Shown piece by piece: positions 8,813 to 18,655 of a stretch of 64,000 nucleotides of DNA. This stretch comes from Paenibacillus melissococcoides (lineage in GTDB: Bacteria; Bacillota; Bacilli; Paenibacillales; Paenibacillaceae), in the NCBI GenBank assembly GCA_944800085.1, contig CALYLO010000003.1:62001-126000 (forward strand), written 5' to 3'. Made by a program: the position numbers and the translations under genes. Positions within the stretch are counted from its first letter, which is position 1. Each line of letters opens with the position of its first letter. Below the pieces are notes generated by a model. The model ran no database searches. It was not told where the DNA came from and saw only the letters and a program-made list of their open reading frames with translations.

Positions 8813-8953
8813 ATGCATGATTTCTCGTGGAACGTATTTGCCATGACGGGAGATGTTGATGCTTATTTGTTGTATAAGCAGTCCAGACAGCTGTCGGAAA
8901 CGGAAGAATCTTCGCTAGACGTACCGCCGTTGGAGAATTCAGCGGAATCATAG
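8813..8953 (+). CDS. yqzL: YqzL family protein (46 residues)
   Basis: A short gene between era and recO, where B. subtilis has yqzL. The protein opens with MHDFSWNVFAMTGDVDAYLL, which matches the YqzL pattern (aromatic-rich start, 'F..TG..D.YLL'), followed by an acidic tail. AAAGGGGA lies upstream of the ATG with normal spacing. The family is conserved in spore-forming Bacilli, and its function is unknown. A MITE-like element begins 13 bases after its stop. Confidence 0.85.
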   Translation: MHDFSWNVFAMTGDVDAYLLYKQSRQLSETEESSLDVPPLENSAES

Positions 8954-8966
8954 ATTTATAGAGGTT

Positions 8967-9030
8967 GTTCAAAACGTCCGCTTTCGAGTGCAAGCAACCT
9001 TCTCGGTGCTGACAACCGGCCTTTTTGAAC
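8967..9030. mobile_element. MITE-like element, short copy (64 bp)
   Basis: It starts GTTCAAAACGTCCGCTTT and ends AACCGGCCTTTTTGAAC; the ends form an imperfect inverted repeat of about 18 bp. Both ends and the inner TTGCAACCTTCTCGGTGCTG-type block also occur in the 242-bp copy at 48179-48420. This copy looks like an internally deleted derivative. It lies between yqzL and recO. Confidence 0.7.
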
Positions 9031-9079
9031 GCTTATTAACACAGAATTCAGGAAATGGAATGCGCATGGGAGGACGAGC

Positions 9080-9844
9080 GTGCTATATCGGGTGGAAGGA
9101 ATCGTCATCCGCAGTATGGATTACGGGGAAGGGAACAAGATCATCACGCTATGCACCAAGTCGCACGGCAAAGTCGGCGTCCTGGTGCGGGGAGCCAAGA
9201 AGGTGCGCAGCCGTCATGCGGCTGCCACTCAGCTCTTTACATATGGGGAATATGTCTTTTTCCGCGGGATGGGGCATATCGGCACCTTGAATTCATGCGA
9301 GATTCTGGAGGGGCATCATACGGTGCGCGAGCAGCTTCACCTGGCCGCCTACGCTTCTTACGCAGCCGAATTGGTGGACCGGGCCTTGCAGGACGAGGAG
9401 GCCGGCGGCGCCATGTTCGATCAGCTGCATGCGTATTTGGAGGCGTTGGAGGCCGGCAAGGATGCGCAGGTGACGACGCATCTGCTGGAGATGAAGCTAT
9501 GGCAGCGCACCGGCGTCGCGCCGCAGCTCTACGCCTGCGTCAGCTGCGGCAGGGAGGACGAGCTGACCGGAGTCGGCTGGCGTCTCGGCGGCGCGCTCTG
9601 CCGTGCCTGCCTGATGCGGGAGCATGACCAATATAAGGCGGGTCCCGCGATGCTGACCCTGCTCCGCCAGTTCGAGAAGACGGATCTTCGCCGGCTGGGG
9701 AATGTGACTCTGAAGCCGGAGACGAAGCTGCGGCTGCGCGCTTTCATGCGCGGCTATATGGACACGCATGTCGGCGTCCGCTTGAAGTCTCAGCAGTTCC
9801 TCGATCAGATGGAGAAGTATGATTTGGCCAATCTTGACGAGTAG
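9080..9844 (+). CDS. recO: DNA repair protein RecO
   Basis: RecO loads RecA onto SSB-coated single strands with RecR in recombinational repair. The protein has the N-terminal OB-fold start (LYRVEGIVIRSMDYGEGNKI) and a zinc-finger-like cluster, CVSC and CRAC, around residues 151-176. Length (254) is normal. Translation starts at GTG with GGGAGG nine bases before it. The last codons overlap the -35 box of the glyQS promoter, so the two transcription units touch. Confidence 0.94.
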   Translation: MLYRVEGIVIRSMDYGEGNKIITLCTKSHGKVGVLVRGAKKVRSRHAAATQLFTYGEYVFFRGMGHIGTLNSCEILEGHHTVREQLHLAAYASYAAELVDRALQDEEAGGAMFDQLHAYLEALEAGKDAQVTTHLLEMKLWQRTGVAPQLYACVSCGREDELTGVGWRLGGALCRACLMREHDQYKAGPAMLTLLRQFEKTDLRRLGNVTLKPETKLRLRAFMRGYMDTHVGVRLKSQQFLDQMEKYDLANLDE

Positions 9845-9862
9845 GATGCCATTCGTTATAAT
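9834..9862 (+). promoter_or_regulatory. Sigma-A promoter of the glyQS T-box transcript
   Basis: TTGACG (9834-9839), a 17-base spacer and TATAAT (9857-9862) form a near-consensus vegetative promoter. The -35 box lies within the last codons of recO. It directs the leader that carries the T-box. Confidence 0.88.
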
Positions 9863-9874
9863 GAATCCAAGCTG

Positions 9875-10136
9875 TAGATAGATTGGCTTGCGTTGAAGAA
9901 GGAAGTAGTTCGTCCAAGCTTCGAGACATTAGCGATCCGGGGATGGTGGGAGCCCGGACGAACGGGCGAATGAACAGGCACTTTGGAGCAAGGAACGGAG
10001 AAAGTGGAATGATTGCGGCTTGCGCGCACGCACTTATGCGCAATGGCTGAGGCAATCGTTCAAGTAGGGTGGAACCGCGGGAAGTTAACTCTCGTCCCTA
10101 CGTCTGGCAGCAGACGTAGGGCGGGAGTTTTTTTGC
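9875..10136 (+). promoter_or_regulatory. T-box riboswitch (glycyl) controlling glyQS
   Basis: The T-box sequence AGGGTGGAACCGCGG is at 10066-10080. It is followed by a strong terminator: GTCCCTACGTCTG pairs with CAGACGTAGGGC (about 10094-10123) and a T-run ends near 10135. Upstream lies a long structured leader with the expected stem I region; GGC at 9977-9979 (in GAACAGGCACTT) is a plausible glycine specifier codon. Uncharged tRNA-Gly should stabilise the antiterminator and allow transcription of glyQ and glyS. Confidence 0.93.
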
Positions 10137-10183
10137 GCGCTCGTCGGGCATGCCGCGAATGTATAGGCAAAGGAGAGAAAGCC

Positions 10184-11071
10184 ATGAATTTTCAGCAAAT
10201 GATTTTGACGCTTCAACAATTCTGGTCCGAGCAGAACTGCATCCTCGTGCAGCCTTATGACGTCGAAAAGGGCGCCGGCACGATGAATCCGATGACGTTT
10301 TTGCGCTCCATCGGGCCCGAGCCGTGGAATGTCGCCTACGTGGAGCCATCCCGCCGCCCGGCGGACGGCCGCTATGGGGAGAACCCGAACCGGCTGTATC
10401 AGCATCATCAATTCCAGGTGATTCTGAAGCCTTCGCCGGACAATATTCAGGAGCTCTATCTCGACAGCTTGCGCCGCCTCGGCATCGATCCGCTCCAGCA
10501 CGACATCCGGTTCGTCGAGGATAACTGGGAAGCTCCGACGCTGGGCGCGTGGGGTCTCGGCTGGGAAGTATGGCTCGACGGAATGGAGATTACGCAGTTC
10601 ACTTATTTCCAGCAGGTCGGGGGCATCGACGCGCACCCGGTATCGGTCGAGATTACGTACGGGCTGGAGCGCCTGGCTTCTTATATTCAAGAAAAAGAGA
10701 ATGTGTTCGATCTGGAATGGGTCGATGGAGTCACTTACGGCGACGTCTTCCACCAGCCGGAATACGAGCATTCGAAATATACGTTTGAAGTGAGCGACAC
10801 GGCGATGCTGTTCTCGCTATTCACGATGTATGAGCAGGAAGCGAACCGGGCAATGGAGCAGCATCTCGTGTTCCCGGCCTACGATTATGTGCTCAAATGC
10901 TCGCACACCTTTAATTTGCTGGATGCGCGCGGAGCCATCAGCGTGACCGAACGCACCGGATATATTGTCCGGGTGCGCAATCTGGCCCGCCAGGTTGCGG
11001 CCACGTATTTGGAGGAACGGGAGAAGCTCGGCTTCCCGCTGTTGAAGAAGGGAGAGGAACGCCATGCCTAA
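10184..11071 (+). CDS. glyQ: Glycyl-tRNA synthetase alpha subunit
   Basis: GlyQ is the catalytic subunit of the heterotetrameric bacterial glycyl-tRNA synthetase. The start [19 protein letters not shown] is typical, as are [18 protein letters not shown] and [22 protein letters not shown] take the ATG at 10184, preceded by AAGGAGAG; the frame is open further upstream but runs through the T-box. Length is 295 residues. It overlaps glyS by eight bases, so both subunits are co-translated under T-box control. Confidence 0.96.
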   Translation: MNFQQMILTLQQFWSEQNCILVQPYDVEKGAGTMNPMTFLRSIGPEPWNVAYVEPSRRPADGRYGENPNRLYQHHQFQVILKPSPDNIQELYLDSLRRLGIDPLQHDIRFVEDNWEAPTLGAWGLGWEVWLDGMEITQFTYFQQVGGIDAHPVSVEITYGLERLASYIQEKENVFDLEWVDGVTYGDVFHQPEYEHSKYTFEVSDTAMLFSLFTMYEQEANRAMEQHLVFPAYDYVLKCSHTFNLLDARGAISVTERTGYIVRVRNLARQVAATYLEEREKLGFPLLKKGEERHA

Positions 11072-13136
11072 AGATATATTGTTGGAGCTTGGACTGGAAG
11101 AAGTGCCGGCACGCTTCATGCGCCCTGCGATGGAGCAGCTGCAGAGCCGGATGGAACGCTGGCTGACCGAATCGCGGATCGGATTCGCCGGCATTCAAGT
11201 GTATGGGACGCCTCGCCGCCTGGCTGTCATCGTTCGCGAGGCGGCCGATAAGCAGACGGATATTCACGAGGAAGTGAAGGGCCCGGCCCGCAAGATCGCG
11301 CTTGACGAGAACGGCGCCTGGACCAAGGCCGCGCTTGGCTTCGCCCGCAGTCAGGGCATTGAGCCGGAGCAGCTCTTTTTCCGGGAGCTGAACGGCGTTG
11401 AATACGTGTACGCCAACAAGAGCAGCATCGGGACGGAGACATCCGCCGTGCTGGGCGAAGGCCTCGCTTCGCTTATTCAGGCGATGACCTTCCCGAAAAA
11501 CATGCGTTGGGGAGACAAGGAAATGCGCTACGTTCGCCCGATCCGCTGGATCGTGGCGCTGCATGGAACCGATACGATTCCATTGGAGATTGCCGGCGTG
11601 CAGGCAGGGAACGTATCCCGCGGCCACCGCTTCCTCGGCGGAGAGGTGACGATTGACGAGCCGGCTCGCTATGTGGAACGCTTGCGCGGGCAGTATGTGA
11701 TCGCGGACGCCGATGAGCGGGTGGCGGAGATTACGCGCCAGATTGACGCGTTGGCCGCGGAGAAGGGCTGGCACATCGCCGTCAAGGACGATCTGCTGGA
11801 AGAGGTGCTGTTCCTGGTCGAGTATCCGACCGTGCTGTACGGCACATTCGATGAAGCGTTCCTGCACATTCCGCAGGATGTCCTGATTACGTCGATGCGC
11901 GAGCATCAGCGTTACTTCCCGGTACTGAATGCGGAGGGGCAGCTGCTGCCATACTTCGTGACCGTCCGGAACGGCGATGCGGCCGGACTGGATCAAGTCG
12001 TCAAAGGCAACGAGAAGGTGCTTCGCGCCCGCTTGTCGGACGCCAAATTCTTCTACGAGGAAGATCAGAAGCTGCGCATTATCGATTGCGTGCATAAGCT
12101 TGATTCGATCGTGTTCCACGAGGAGCTTGGCACCATCGGCGACAAAATCCGCCGGCTGCATGCGATTGCCGACGCGCTCGCCCTGGCGGTGGAGACCGAT
12201 CGGGAGACGGCGCTGTGGGTGAGCCGGGCGGCGGATATTTGCAAGTTCGACCTCGTCACGCAAATGGTCTATGAATTTCCGGAGCTGCAGGGCATGATGG
12301 GAGAGGATTATGCCCGCAAGGCCGGGGAGCCGGAAGCGGTCGCCCGCGCCATCAATGAGCATTACAAGCCGCGGTATTCCGGGGATCCGGCGCCGGACAC
12401 GCTGGTGGGCTGCATTATCAGCCTCGCGGATAAGCTGGATACGCTCGTCGGCTGCTTCGCCATCGGCATCATTCCGACAGGATCGCAGGATCCGTACGGC
12501 CTGCGCCGCCAAGCGACCGGGATTGTCCAGGTGCTGTTGGAGCGCGGCCTGCCGCTGACGCTTCATATGATGCTCGATATCGCGCTGGACGTGCATGAGA
12601 AGGCGCAATTGCTGAAGCGGAGCAGCGAGGAGGTTCGGCGGGATCTCGTTGAATTTTTCGGCTTGCGCGTGAAAAATGTGCTCGCGGACTCCGTCCGGTA
12701 CGATGTCGTCGACGCGATCATGGCCTCGGGCTATGACGATGTGAAGCAGACGGTGGCCCGAGCCGAGGCGCTGATGCAGGCAGTCACCGCCGAGGAGTTC
12801 AAGCTGACGGCCGAATCGTTCAACCGGGTATGCAATCTGGCGGCCAAGGCGGAATCGGAAGCGATCGATGCCGAACGGTTCGAGCATGATGCGGAGCGAG
12901 AGCTGTTCGCGCGCTGGACCGAAGTGCACGAGGCCTATGAAGCGGCGTTCGCGGATGCGGCCGAAGCGCTTGCCGTGCTGGGACGGCTTCAAGATCCGGT
13001 CAACCGCTTTTTCGACCAGGTGATGGTCATGGCGGAGGATGAGGCGGTCCGGGCGAACCGGCTGGCTCTGCTCGCCAACATCGCGGCCGATATCCGGCGG
13101 TATGCCGATTTCTCGAAGCTCGTCTGGGCATCCTGA
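11064..13136 (+). CDS. glyS: Glycyl-tRNA synthetase beta subunit
   Basis: GlyS supplies tRNA recognition for the GlyQ/GlyS enzyme. The N-terminus [18 protein letters not shown] and the core HQRYFPVL and GDKIRRLH match the family. Length (690) is normal. The ATG overlaps the glyQ end. Two strong hairpins (13149-13172 and 13179-13221) follow the gene and probably end the transcript. Confidence 0.96.
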   Translation: MPKDILLELGLEEVPARFMRPAMEQLQSRMERWLTESRIGFAGIQVYGTPRRLAVIVREAADKQTDIHEEVKGPARKIALDENGAWTKAALGFARSQGIEPEQLFFRELNGVEYVYANKSSIGTETSAVLGEGLASLIQAMTFPKNMRWGDKEMRYVRPIRWIVALHGTDTIPLEIAGVQAGNVSRGHRFLGGEVTIDEPARYVERLRGQYVIADADERVAEITRQIDALAAEKGWHIAVKDDLLEEVLFLVEYPTVLYGTFDEAFLHIPQDVLITSMREHQRYFPVLNAEGQLLPYFVTVRNGDAAGLDQVVKGNEKVLRARLSDAKFFYEEDQKLRIIDCVHKLDSIVFHEELGTIGDKIRRLHAIADALALAVETDRETALWVSRAADICKFDLVTQMVYEFPELQGMMGEDYARKAGEPEAVARAINEHYKPRYSGDPAPDTLVGCIISLADKLDTLVGCFAIGIIPTGSQDPYGLRRQATGIVQVLLERGLPLTLHMMLDIALDVHEKAQLLKRSSEEVRRDLVEFFGLRVKNVLADSVRYDVVDAIMASGYDDVKQTVARAEALMQAVTAEEFKLTAESFNRVCNLAAKAESEAIDAERFEHDAERELFARWTEVHEAYEAAFADAAEALAVLGRLQDPVNRFFDQVMVMAEDEAVRANRLALLANIAADIRRYADFSKLVWAS

Positions 13137-13178
13137 ACATGCAACGCGGCCGGCGCAGCGACATGCGCCGGCATGGCT

Positions 13179-13221
13179 GGAACATGAAGAAGATCTTCTT
13201 CGACATGTTCCTTCCTTTTTG
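13179..13221 (+). terminator. Probable terminator after glyS
   Basis: GGAACATG (13179) pairs with CATGTTCC (13204-13211) around the inner palindrome AAGAAGATCTTCTT, then CTTCCTTTTT follows. A separate perfect 8-bp hairpin (GCCGGCGC/GCGCCGGC, 13149-13172) precedes it. Confidence 0.55.
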
Positions 13222-13364
13222 TCCGGGCTTCGACAAAAAACGGCGAATTCCCTTCGGAAATTCACGTTTGCGAAGCAGGATTTTTACGGCTTGCAGCGTA
13301 TATAATAGTAACGGTGAAAATATAAGTTTCCGTTGACGCCTTCTTTATGAAATGGGTGAGTCGC

Positions 13365-13844
13365 ATGTCTGACAAGCTTCGTATTTTGGTGGATGCGGAT
13401 GCCTGCCCGGTCAAAAACGAGATTATCGCCGCTGCGCTGGAGCAGGAGGCCGCCGTTTTGTTCGTCGCTTCTTATGCGGCCTTTGCCCCGGATTGGCAGT
13501 TGGCGAACTACGACATTCATACCGTATTTGTCGATCAGGCGTTCCAGGCGGCGGATATCTATATCGCGAATGCAGCGCGGTCAGGAGACATAGTCGTGAC
13601 AAGCGACTATGGGTTGGCCGCGCTCTGTCTGCCGCGCGGAGCTTCCGTATTGATGCCGCGGGGCGGCGAATTGACCGCCGATAATGTGGATGAATATTTG
13701 TCGAGGCGGCATTTTTCGGCCAAGGCCCGCAGGGCGGGACTTCGCACGAAGGGGCCCCGGGCGATGAGCGAACAGGACCGGATCAACTTCCAACATAAGT
13801 TGACAAAACTTTTGCAACGGGAGCAGGAGAAATTGAGCCCGTAG
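13365..13844 (+). CDS. yqxD: YaiI/YqxD family protein (DUF188, UPF0178)
   Basis: A 159-residue protein with the DUF188 start ILVDADACPVKNEI, a PIN-like fold with conserved aspartates, and VVTSDYGLAALCLPRGA further on. It is predicted to be a nuclease-like domain; no function is established. I choose the ATG at 13365 because GGGTGAG lies just upstream; the ATG at 13347 has none. A TATAAT hexamer at about 13302 may belong to its promoter, but I find no convincing -35. It lies directly before dnaG, as yqxD does in B. subtilis. Confidence 0.9.
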   Translation: MSDKLRILVDADACPVKNEIIAAALEQEAAVLFVASYAAFAPDWQLANYDIHTVFVDQAFQAADIYIANAARSGDIVVTSDYGLAALCLPRGASVLMPRGGELTADNVDEYLSRRHFSAKARRAGLRTKGPRAMSEQDRINFQHKLTKLLQREQEKLSP

Positions 13845-13887
13845 CGAAATAGTAATACGTGTTTAGATGAAGGTGGTTGGACGAACA

Positions 13888-15732
13888 GTGAGCAATTACG
13901 GACTGATTCCCGACGAAGTGCTGGATGAAGTGCTGAAGCGCAATGACATTGTGGATGTCGTCGGCCAATATGTCCATTTGTCGAAGCACGGTAAGTATTT
14001 GAAGGGATTGTGTCCGTTCCATTCGGAGAAGACGCCCTCCTTCACCGTTACGCCGGAGAAGCAGATTTTCCATTGCTACGGCTGCGGCAAGAGCGGCAAT
14101 GTCATTCACTTCATGATGGGCATTGAAGGATATTCTTTTCCGGAGGCGGTTCGGCGGCTCGCCGAAGCGGCGAACATGCCGGTGACTTGGGGGACGGGAT
14201 ACGCGAAGGCGGAACGGGATCCTTACCATGAGGCGAAGGAGCGGTTGATCGAGGCTCATGAGCTTGCGGCGAAGCTGTATCATTATATTTTAATGTATAC
14301 GACGCATGGCCAGGCTGCCCTCCAATATTTGCGGAACCGGGGAATTCATGACAAGCTGATCGAGCAGTTTCAGATCGGGTATGCCCCTCCGCAGTGGGAT
14401 ACGCTTGTGCAGCTGCTCGGGAAGCGCGAATTCGACCTGGAAGCCATGGAGAAGGGCGGTCTTGTCTCGAAGCGGCAGAACGGCAGCGGTTACGTGGATC
14501 GCTTCCGGGACCGGATTATGTTCCCGATCTGGAACCGGAATGGCCAATCCATCGCTTTTGCCGGCCGAATATTGGGGGAAGGACAACCCAAATATTTGAA
14601 CTCGCCCGAGACGATGCTGTTCAACAAATCCAAAGTGCTGTACAACTTGCATCATGCGCGGCCTTATATTAAGCGAACCGGCCATATCATTTTGTTCGAA
14701 GGGTATGCGGATGTCATCCAAGCCTGGGACGCCGAAGTGCATCATGCGGTGGCGACCATGGGGACGGCGCTGACGCCCGATCATATTACCCTGATGAAGC
14801 GGATGGCGGACAGCGTGACCTTGTGCTACGACGGCGATGATGCCGGACAAGCCGCGGCGATGAAGGCGATCCCGATGCTGGAGGAGGCAGGGCTTCACGT
14901 TGCGGTAGCCTTGATACCCGACCGGATGGATCCCGACGACTTCATTAAGGCGCATGGCGGCGAACGATTCCGTCATACCGTAACGGCAGCGGCAGTCACT
15001 CCTACGAAATTCAAGCTTATTTCTTTGCGGAGGAATCATATACTGCTAGAGGATGACGGGAAGCGGCGCTTCAAGGATGAAGCGATGCGCGTCATCGCGG
15101 CGGTTGAATCGCCGGTGGAACGCGAGCTTCATTTGAAGGAGCTGGCGCAGCAGCTTGATTTGCAGGGCGAATCGTCGTTCGACGCGCTCAAGCAGGAGTG
15201 CGCCACGATAAGACAGCGGCAAAAAATGAACGGGCACGGGGATAATCACGACAATTGGTGGAATAATGGTAGAAATGATAAGCGTACCATTGCCCAGCCT
15301 GCGCTGCGCCCGGCCTATGTCTATGCGGAGCGGAGCCTGCTGGCTCTCATGTTCCAGGATATCGAGGTTGCCGATTACGTGGAGCGGCATCTTGGTGATC
15401 GGTTTAACGCAGATGATCATGCGGCACTCGCCGCTTATCTATATGCTTATTACGCGCAAGGCAAGGAGCCGGATTTCAGCCGGTTCCTGGCAACATTGCA
15501 TGACGAACGCTTGGAGAAAGTCGCTGCCTCCATATCGCTCTCCGAAGTATCTCTTCGTTATGATACCGAGCTGCTGGATGATTATATTATGCAGATTCTT
15601 AAAGTGCCCAGACAGCGCGAGATCGAGCGCAAAAGAGAAGAAATGGTGCAAGCGGAACGTTCCGGCGAAGTATTGCGCGCGGCGCAAATCGCACAAGAAA
15701 TTATAGCCCTAGAGCAAGAACTGAAGCGGTAG
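13888..15732 (+). CDS. dnaG: DNA primase DnaG
   Basis: DnaG makes RNA primers at the replication fork. The zinc-binding domain (CPFHSEKTPSF and HCYGCGKSGN) starts near residue 41, the TOPRIM motif EGYADVI is near 271, followed by CYDGDDAG, and a helicase-binding C-terminal domain follows. I choose the GTG at 13888 (SNYGLIPDEVL), with AAGGTGG upstream, giving 614 residues; the ATG at 13867 lacks a ribosome binding site. A linker near 445-465 is rich in N, G, H and D. Next is sigA, the classical macromolecular-synthesis arrangement. Confidence 0.95.
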   Translation: MSNYGLIPDEVLDEVLKRNDIVDVVGQYVHLSKHGKYLKGLCPFHSEKTPSFTVTPEKQIFHCYGCGKSGNVIHFMMGIEGYSFPEAVRRLAEAANMPVTWGTGYAKAERDPYHEAKERLIEAHELAAKLYHYILMYTTHGQAALQYLRNRGIHDKLIEQFQIGYAPPQWDTLVQLLGKREFDLEAMEKGGLVSKRQNGSGYVDRFRDRIMFPIWNRNGQSIAFAGRILGEGQPKYLNSPETMLFNKSKVLYNLHHARPYIKRTGHIILFEGYADVIQAWDAEVHHAVATMGTALTPDHITLMKRMADSVTLCYDGDDAGQAAAMKAIPMLEEAGLHVAVALIPDRMDPDDFIKAHGGERFRHTVTAAAVTPTKFKLISLRRNHILLEDDGKRRFKDEAMRVIAAVESPVERELHLKELAQQLDLQGESSFDALKQECATIRQRQKMNGHGDNHDNWWNNGRNDKRTIAQPALRPAYVYAERSLLALMFQDIEVADYVERHLGDRFNADDHAALAAYLYAYYAQGKEPDFSRFLATLHDERLEKVAASISLSEVSLRYDTELLDDYIMQILKVPRQREIERKREEMVQAERSGEVLRAAQIAQEIIALEQELKR

Positions 15733-15767
15733 CAGGCGGAGGATTCTAGGGAGGAGGGAGTCGGAAA

Positions 15768-16892
15768 ATGGCGAATGATCAACATACTGGACTTGAAACG
15801 GAAACGGCGCTGGAACATGCGAAGGACCAGTTGATTGAACTCGGCAAAAAGCGAGGATCGCTCAGCTACAAAGAGATAGCCGAGAAAATGGCGACGTTCG
15901 ACCAAGACCCGGAACAAATGGATGAGTTCTACGAGCAGCTCTCCGATCTGGGTATTGAAGTAAGTGAAGCCGATGATGAAATGGGCGTTCGTGCCAACGA
16001 CCGTGATAATGATGATTCGGACGATTTTCATTTTGATGATGATCTGTCACTGCCGCCGGGCATCAAAATCAATGACCCGGTGCGGATGTATCTTAAAGAG
16101 ATCGGCCGTGTTCCGCTCTTGTCGGCCGAAGAAGAAATTGAACTTGCGAAGCGGATTGAGCAGGGCGATTCGGAAGCGAAGAAGCGCTTGACCGAGGCCA
16201 ATCTGCGGTTGGTCGTCAGCATTGCCAAGCGTTATGTCGGGAGAGGCATGCTGTTCCTCGATCTGATACAAGAAGGAAATATGGGGCTTATCAAAGCGGT
16301 CGAGAAATTCGACCACAGCAAAGGATATAAATTCAGCACCTATGCGACCTGGTGGATTCGCCAAGCGATTACGCGGGCGATCGCGGATCAGGCGCGCACG
16401 ATCCGGATTCCGGTTCATATGGTCGAGACGATCAACAAGCTGGTTCGCGTATCCCGTCAACTGCTTCAGGAGCTGGGGCGCGAACCGACGCCGGAAGAGA
16501 TTGCGGCCGAGATGGAATTGAGCGTAGAGAAGGTGCGCGAGATTATGAAGATTGCGCAGGAGCCGGTATCCTTGGAGACGCCAATCGGCGAAGAGGACGA
16601 CTCGCATCTGGGCGATTTCATCGAGGATCAGGAAGCTCTGGCTCCGGCGGATGCCGCCGCGTACGAGCTGCTGAAGGAGCAGTTGGAGGATGTGCTTGAC
16701 ACGCTCACCGAGCGTGAGGAGAATGTGCTTCGCCTGCGCTTCGGCCTGGACGACGGCCGGACGAGAACGTTGGAAGAAGTCGGCAAGGTATTTGGCGTTA
16801 CCCGCGAGCGGATTCGTCAAATCGAGGCGAAGGCTCTCCGCAAGCTGCGTCACCCAAGCCGCAGCAAGCGGTTAAAAGACTTCCTAGAATAA
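15768..16892 (+). CDS. sigA: Primary sigma factor SigA (RpoD)
   Basis: This is the housekeeping sigma factor, 374 residues. Region 1.1 is short and acidic. Region 1.2 contains [16 protein letters not shown], region 2 contains [20 protein letters not shown] (-10 recognition and melting), and region 4.2 contains [19 protein letters not shown] (-35 recognition). GGGAGGAGGG precedes the ATG. It lies 35 bases after dnaG and probably shares its transcript. An inverted repeat at 16899-16945 follows. Confidence 0.97.
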   Translation: MANDQHTGLETETALEHAKDQLIELGKKRGSLSYKEIAEKMATFDQDPEQMDEFYEQLSDLGIEVSEADDEMGVRANDRDNDDSDDFHFDDDLSLPPGIKINDPVRMYLKEIGRVPLLSAEEEIELAKRIEQGDSEAKKRLTEANLRLVVSIAKRYVGRGMLFLDLIQEGNMGLIKAVEKFDHSKGYKFSTYATWWIRQAITRAIADQARTIRIPVHMVETINKLVRVSRQLLQELGREPTPEEIAAEMELSVEKVREIMKIAQEPVSLETPIGEEDDSHLGDFIEDQEALAPADAAAYELLKEQLEDVLDTLTEREENVLRLRFGLDDGRTRTLEEVGKVFGVTRERIRQIEAKALRKLRHPSRSKRLKDFLE

Positions 16893-16898
16893 TGGTGT

Positions 16899-16945
16899 GC
16901 AAGAGACCTTCTGATGCCCTTGCCGGCGTGATGAAGGTCTTTTGC
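16899..16945 (+). terminator. Probable terminator after sigA
   Basis: GCAAGAGACCTTC (16899-16911) pairs with GAAGGTCTTTTGC (16933-16945), with one G-T pair. The T-run is inside the right arm, so strength is uncertain. Confidence 0.5.
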
Positions 16946-17034
16946 ATAGAGGAAGCAGCGAAGGAGCCGCTGTCCTCGGCCGATCGGCCTACATGGCAGG
17001 ACGGCGGCATGACGTTCCTGGAGGTGTACAGGCA

Positions 17035-17922
17035 ATGGATCCTCAGCAACGCCAATGGATGGCCCAGGAGATCGCCCGCTGGCGGAAAAACCGGCTGCTG
17101 CCTGCAGCCTATTGCAATTTCCTGGCGCAGCTGTACGATGTGCCCCTGGATGCGCAGGAGGAAGGTTCGAATGAGACCGTCCGTTCCTGGGCGGATCGCA
17201 TCGCCTCCTTGCGGCCAACGACCTGGATGGTTGTTTTTATCATTTTTGTATTGTTTTGTATTATCGGATTTCATTTTACCGCTTTTGCGGCCCCAATGCA
17301 AATTAGCGTCATTGCGGCCCCTGCGCTTGTGCTGGCCGCCTTGGCCTGGTCGGGCCGGAAGACGAATCTGCGGAGGTCCCGCGGCCGGGCGCTGATGGCT
17401 TGCCTGACTCTATCCGGAGGCGGCTGGCTTGTGCTGCAGGTCCAGGGATGGACAGCCTGGTGGCTGCCGAACGCGGTCTGGCTCGTTGTCTCCGCGCTCC
17501 TCTGGCTGCTGTGCGGCATGCTGGCGCGTTCCGGACTGATGCAGGGAGCGGGCTGGCTGCATGCCGCGGCCGCTTACGGCTGCATCCTCCAGATCGCGAT
17601 GCCGGATCTGACCCTCGGCGAGAGCCAATGGCTGTGGCTGCCGGAGAGCGGCTTGTTCGTCTGGATGGCATGGACGGTTCACCGCCTGTCTCCGCGGGTC
17701 GCGGCAGGCCTTCTTATCGCCTCCGCCGGACTCTGGTTCATGCCGGAGGCGGCCTGGCTGGCGGCTCGCTCATGGAGTCAGCCGGAAGCGGAACAAGAAC
17801 TGCTCTCCTTCCTGTTGGGAAAATGGATCATCTTATGGTGTAGTGCTTTTTATTTCAGAAAACAGTGGGTGAAATGGATACGTGAACATCAAACTGTCCA
17901 AGCGGCTGCAGCAGATCGCTGA
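17035..17922 (+). CDS. Hypothetical multi-pass membrane protein
   Basis: I do not recognise this 295-residue protein. About 60 soluble residues (MDPQQRQWMAQEIARWRKN) are followed by roughly eight hydrophobic segments rich in tryptophan, leucine and alanine. The N-terminus vaguely resembles that of DUF2157-type membrane proteins, but this is weak. The ATG at 17035 has TGGAGGTG ten bases upstream. The end overlaps trmK by 41 bases, so the two are probably co-translated. In B. subtilis the cytochrome gene cccA occupies this place between sigA and trmK; there is no haem-binding CxxCH here. Confidence 0.75.
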   Translation: MDPQQRQWMAQEIARWRKNRLLPAAYCNFLAQLYDVPLDAQEEGSNETVRSWADRIASLRPTTWMVVFIIFVLFCIIGFHFTAFAAPMQISVIAAPALVLAALAWSGRKTNLRRSRGRALMACLTLSGGGWLVLQVQGWTAWWLPNAVWLVVSALLWLLCGMLARSGLMQGAGWLHAAAAYGCILQIAMPDLTLGESQWLWLPESGLFVWMAWTVHRLSPRVAAGLLIASAGLWFMPEAAWLAARSWSQPEAEQELLSFLLGKWIILWCSAFYFRKQWVKWIREHQTVQAAAADR

Positions 17923-18655
17923 TTGGGTGCCGGCTGGAAGCCGTCTGGCCGATATCGGCTCGGATCATGCATTGCTGCCGGCCTATTTGGCGGAACAACA
18001 ACGAATTGAGATGGCGGTGGCCGGAGAGGTGAATCAAGGGCCGTATGAGGCGGCCTGCCGCCAGATTGAAGGCGCCCGGTTAAGTGATCGGGTAAGCGTG
18101 CGGCGGGGAGACGGATTGGCCGTCATCTCGCCCGGCGAAGTCGATGTCATATCGATCGCGGGGATGGGCGGGGGGCTTATCGTCCAGATTTTAGCGGCCG
18201 ATCCGGGCAAGCTGGCGGGAGTGACCCGCTTGGTCCTGCAGCCGAATGTCGGCGAGGCCCATGTGAGAGCCTGGCTGCGCCGGGAAGGCTGGAATCTGAT
18301 GGAGGAAGCCTTGATCGAGGAAGACGGCAAGCTGTATGAGGTGCTGCTGGCCGAACGCGCGCGCAGCAAGGAAGAGGCCGTACAGCATGATCGCCGCTTG
18401 TACGCTCCCCGCGAGTTGAACGCGCAGGTGACGTTGACGGAGGAATGGCTGGTGCAGCTCGGCCCGATGCTGTCGGCTGCGCCAACGCCGGAGTTCATGA
18501 AGAAGTGGCAGCTTGAAGTTCGCAAAAGAGAGCGCATTCTGCGCACGATGGAGCAGGCTGCGACCGAAGAAGCCAGACAGCGCCGCGCGATGTTCGCGGA
18601 CAGTCTGGCACAATTGGAGGCGATATTGGCATGTATGCACACGCGCAAACCGTAA
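17882..18655 (+). CDS. trmK: tRNA (adenine22-N1)-methyltransferase TrmK
   Basis: TrmK methylates N1 of adenine 22 in tRNAs using S-adenosylmethionine. The SAM-binding motif I is seen in GSRLADIGSDHALLPAYLA near residues 20-38, and SIAGMGGGLIVQIL near 90-103. A helical C-terminal domain follows. Length (257) is a little above usual. The GTG start overlaps the preceding membrane gene by 41 bases. The end overlaps the next gene by 25 bases; the trmK-yqfO pair is widely conserved in Bacilli. Confidence 0.93.
   Translation: MNIKLSKRLQQIADWVPAGSRLADIGSDHALLPAYLAEQQRIEMAVAGEVNQGPYEAACRQIEGARLSDRVSVRRGDGLAVISPGEVDVISIAGMGGGLIVQILAADPGKLAGVTRLVLQPNVGEAHVRAWLRREGWNLMEEALIEEDGKLYEVLLAERARSKEEAVQHDRRLYAPRELNAQVTLTEEWLVQLGPMLSAAPTPEFMKKWQLEVRKRERILRTMEQAATEEARQRRAMFADSLAQLEAILACMHTRKP

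Noticed and set aside
10938..13265. 775-codon minus-strand frame over glyS
   Set aside because: Shadow of glyS. The composition is rich in R, H, L and Q, as expected from reverse reading.
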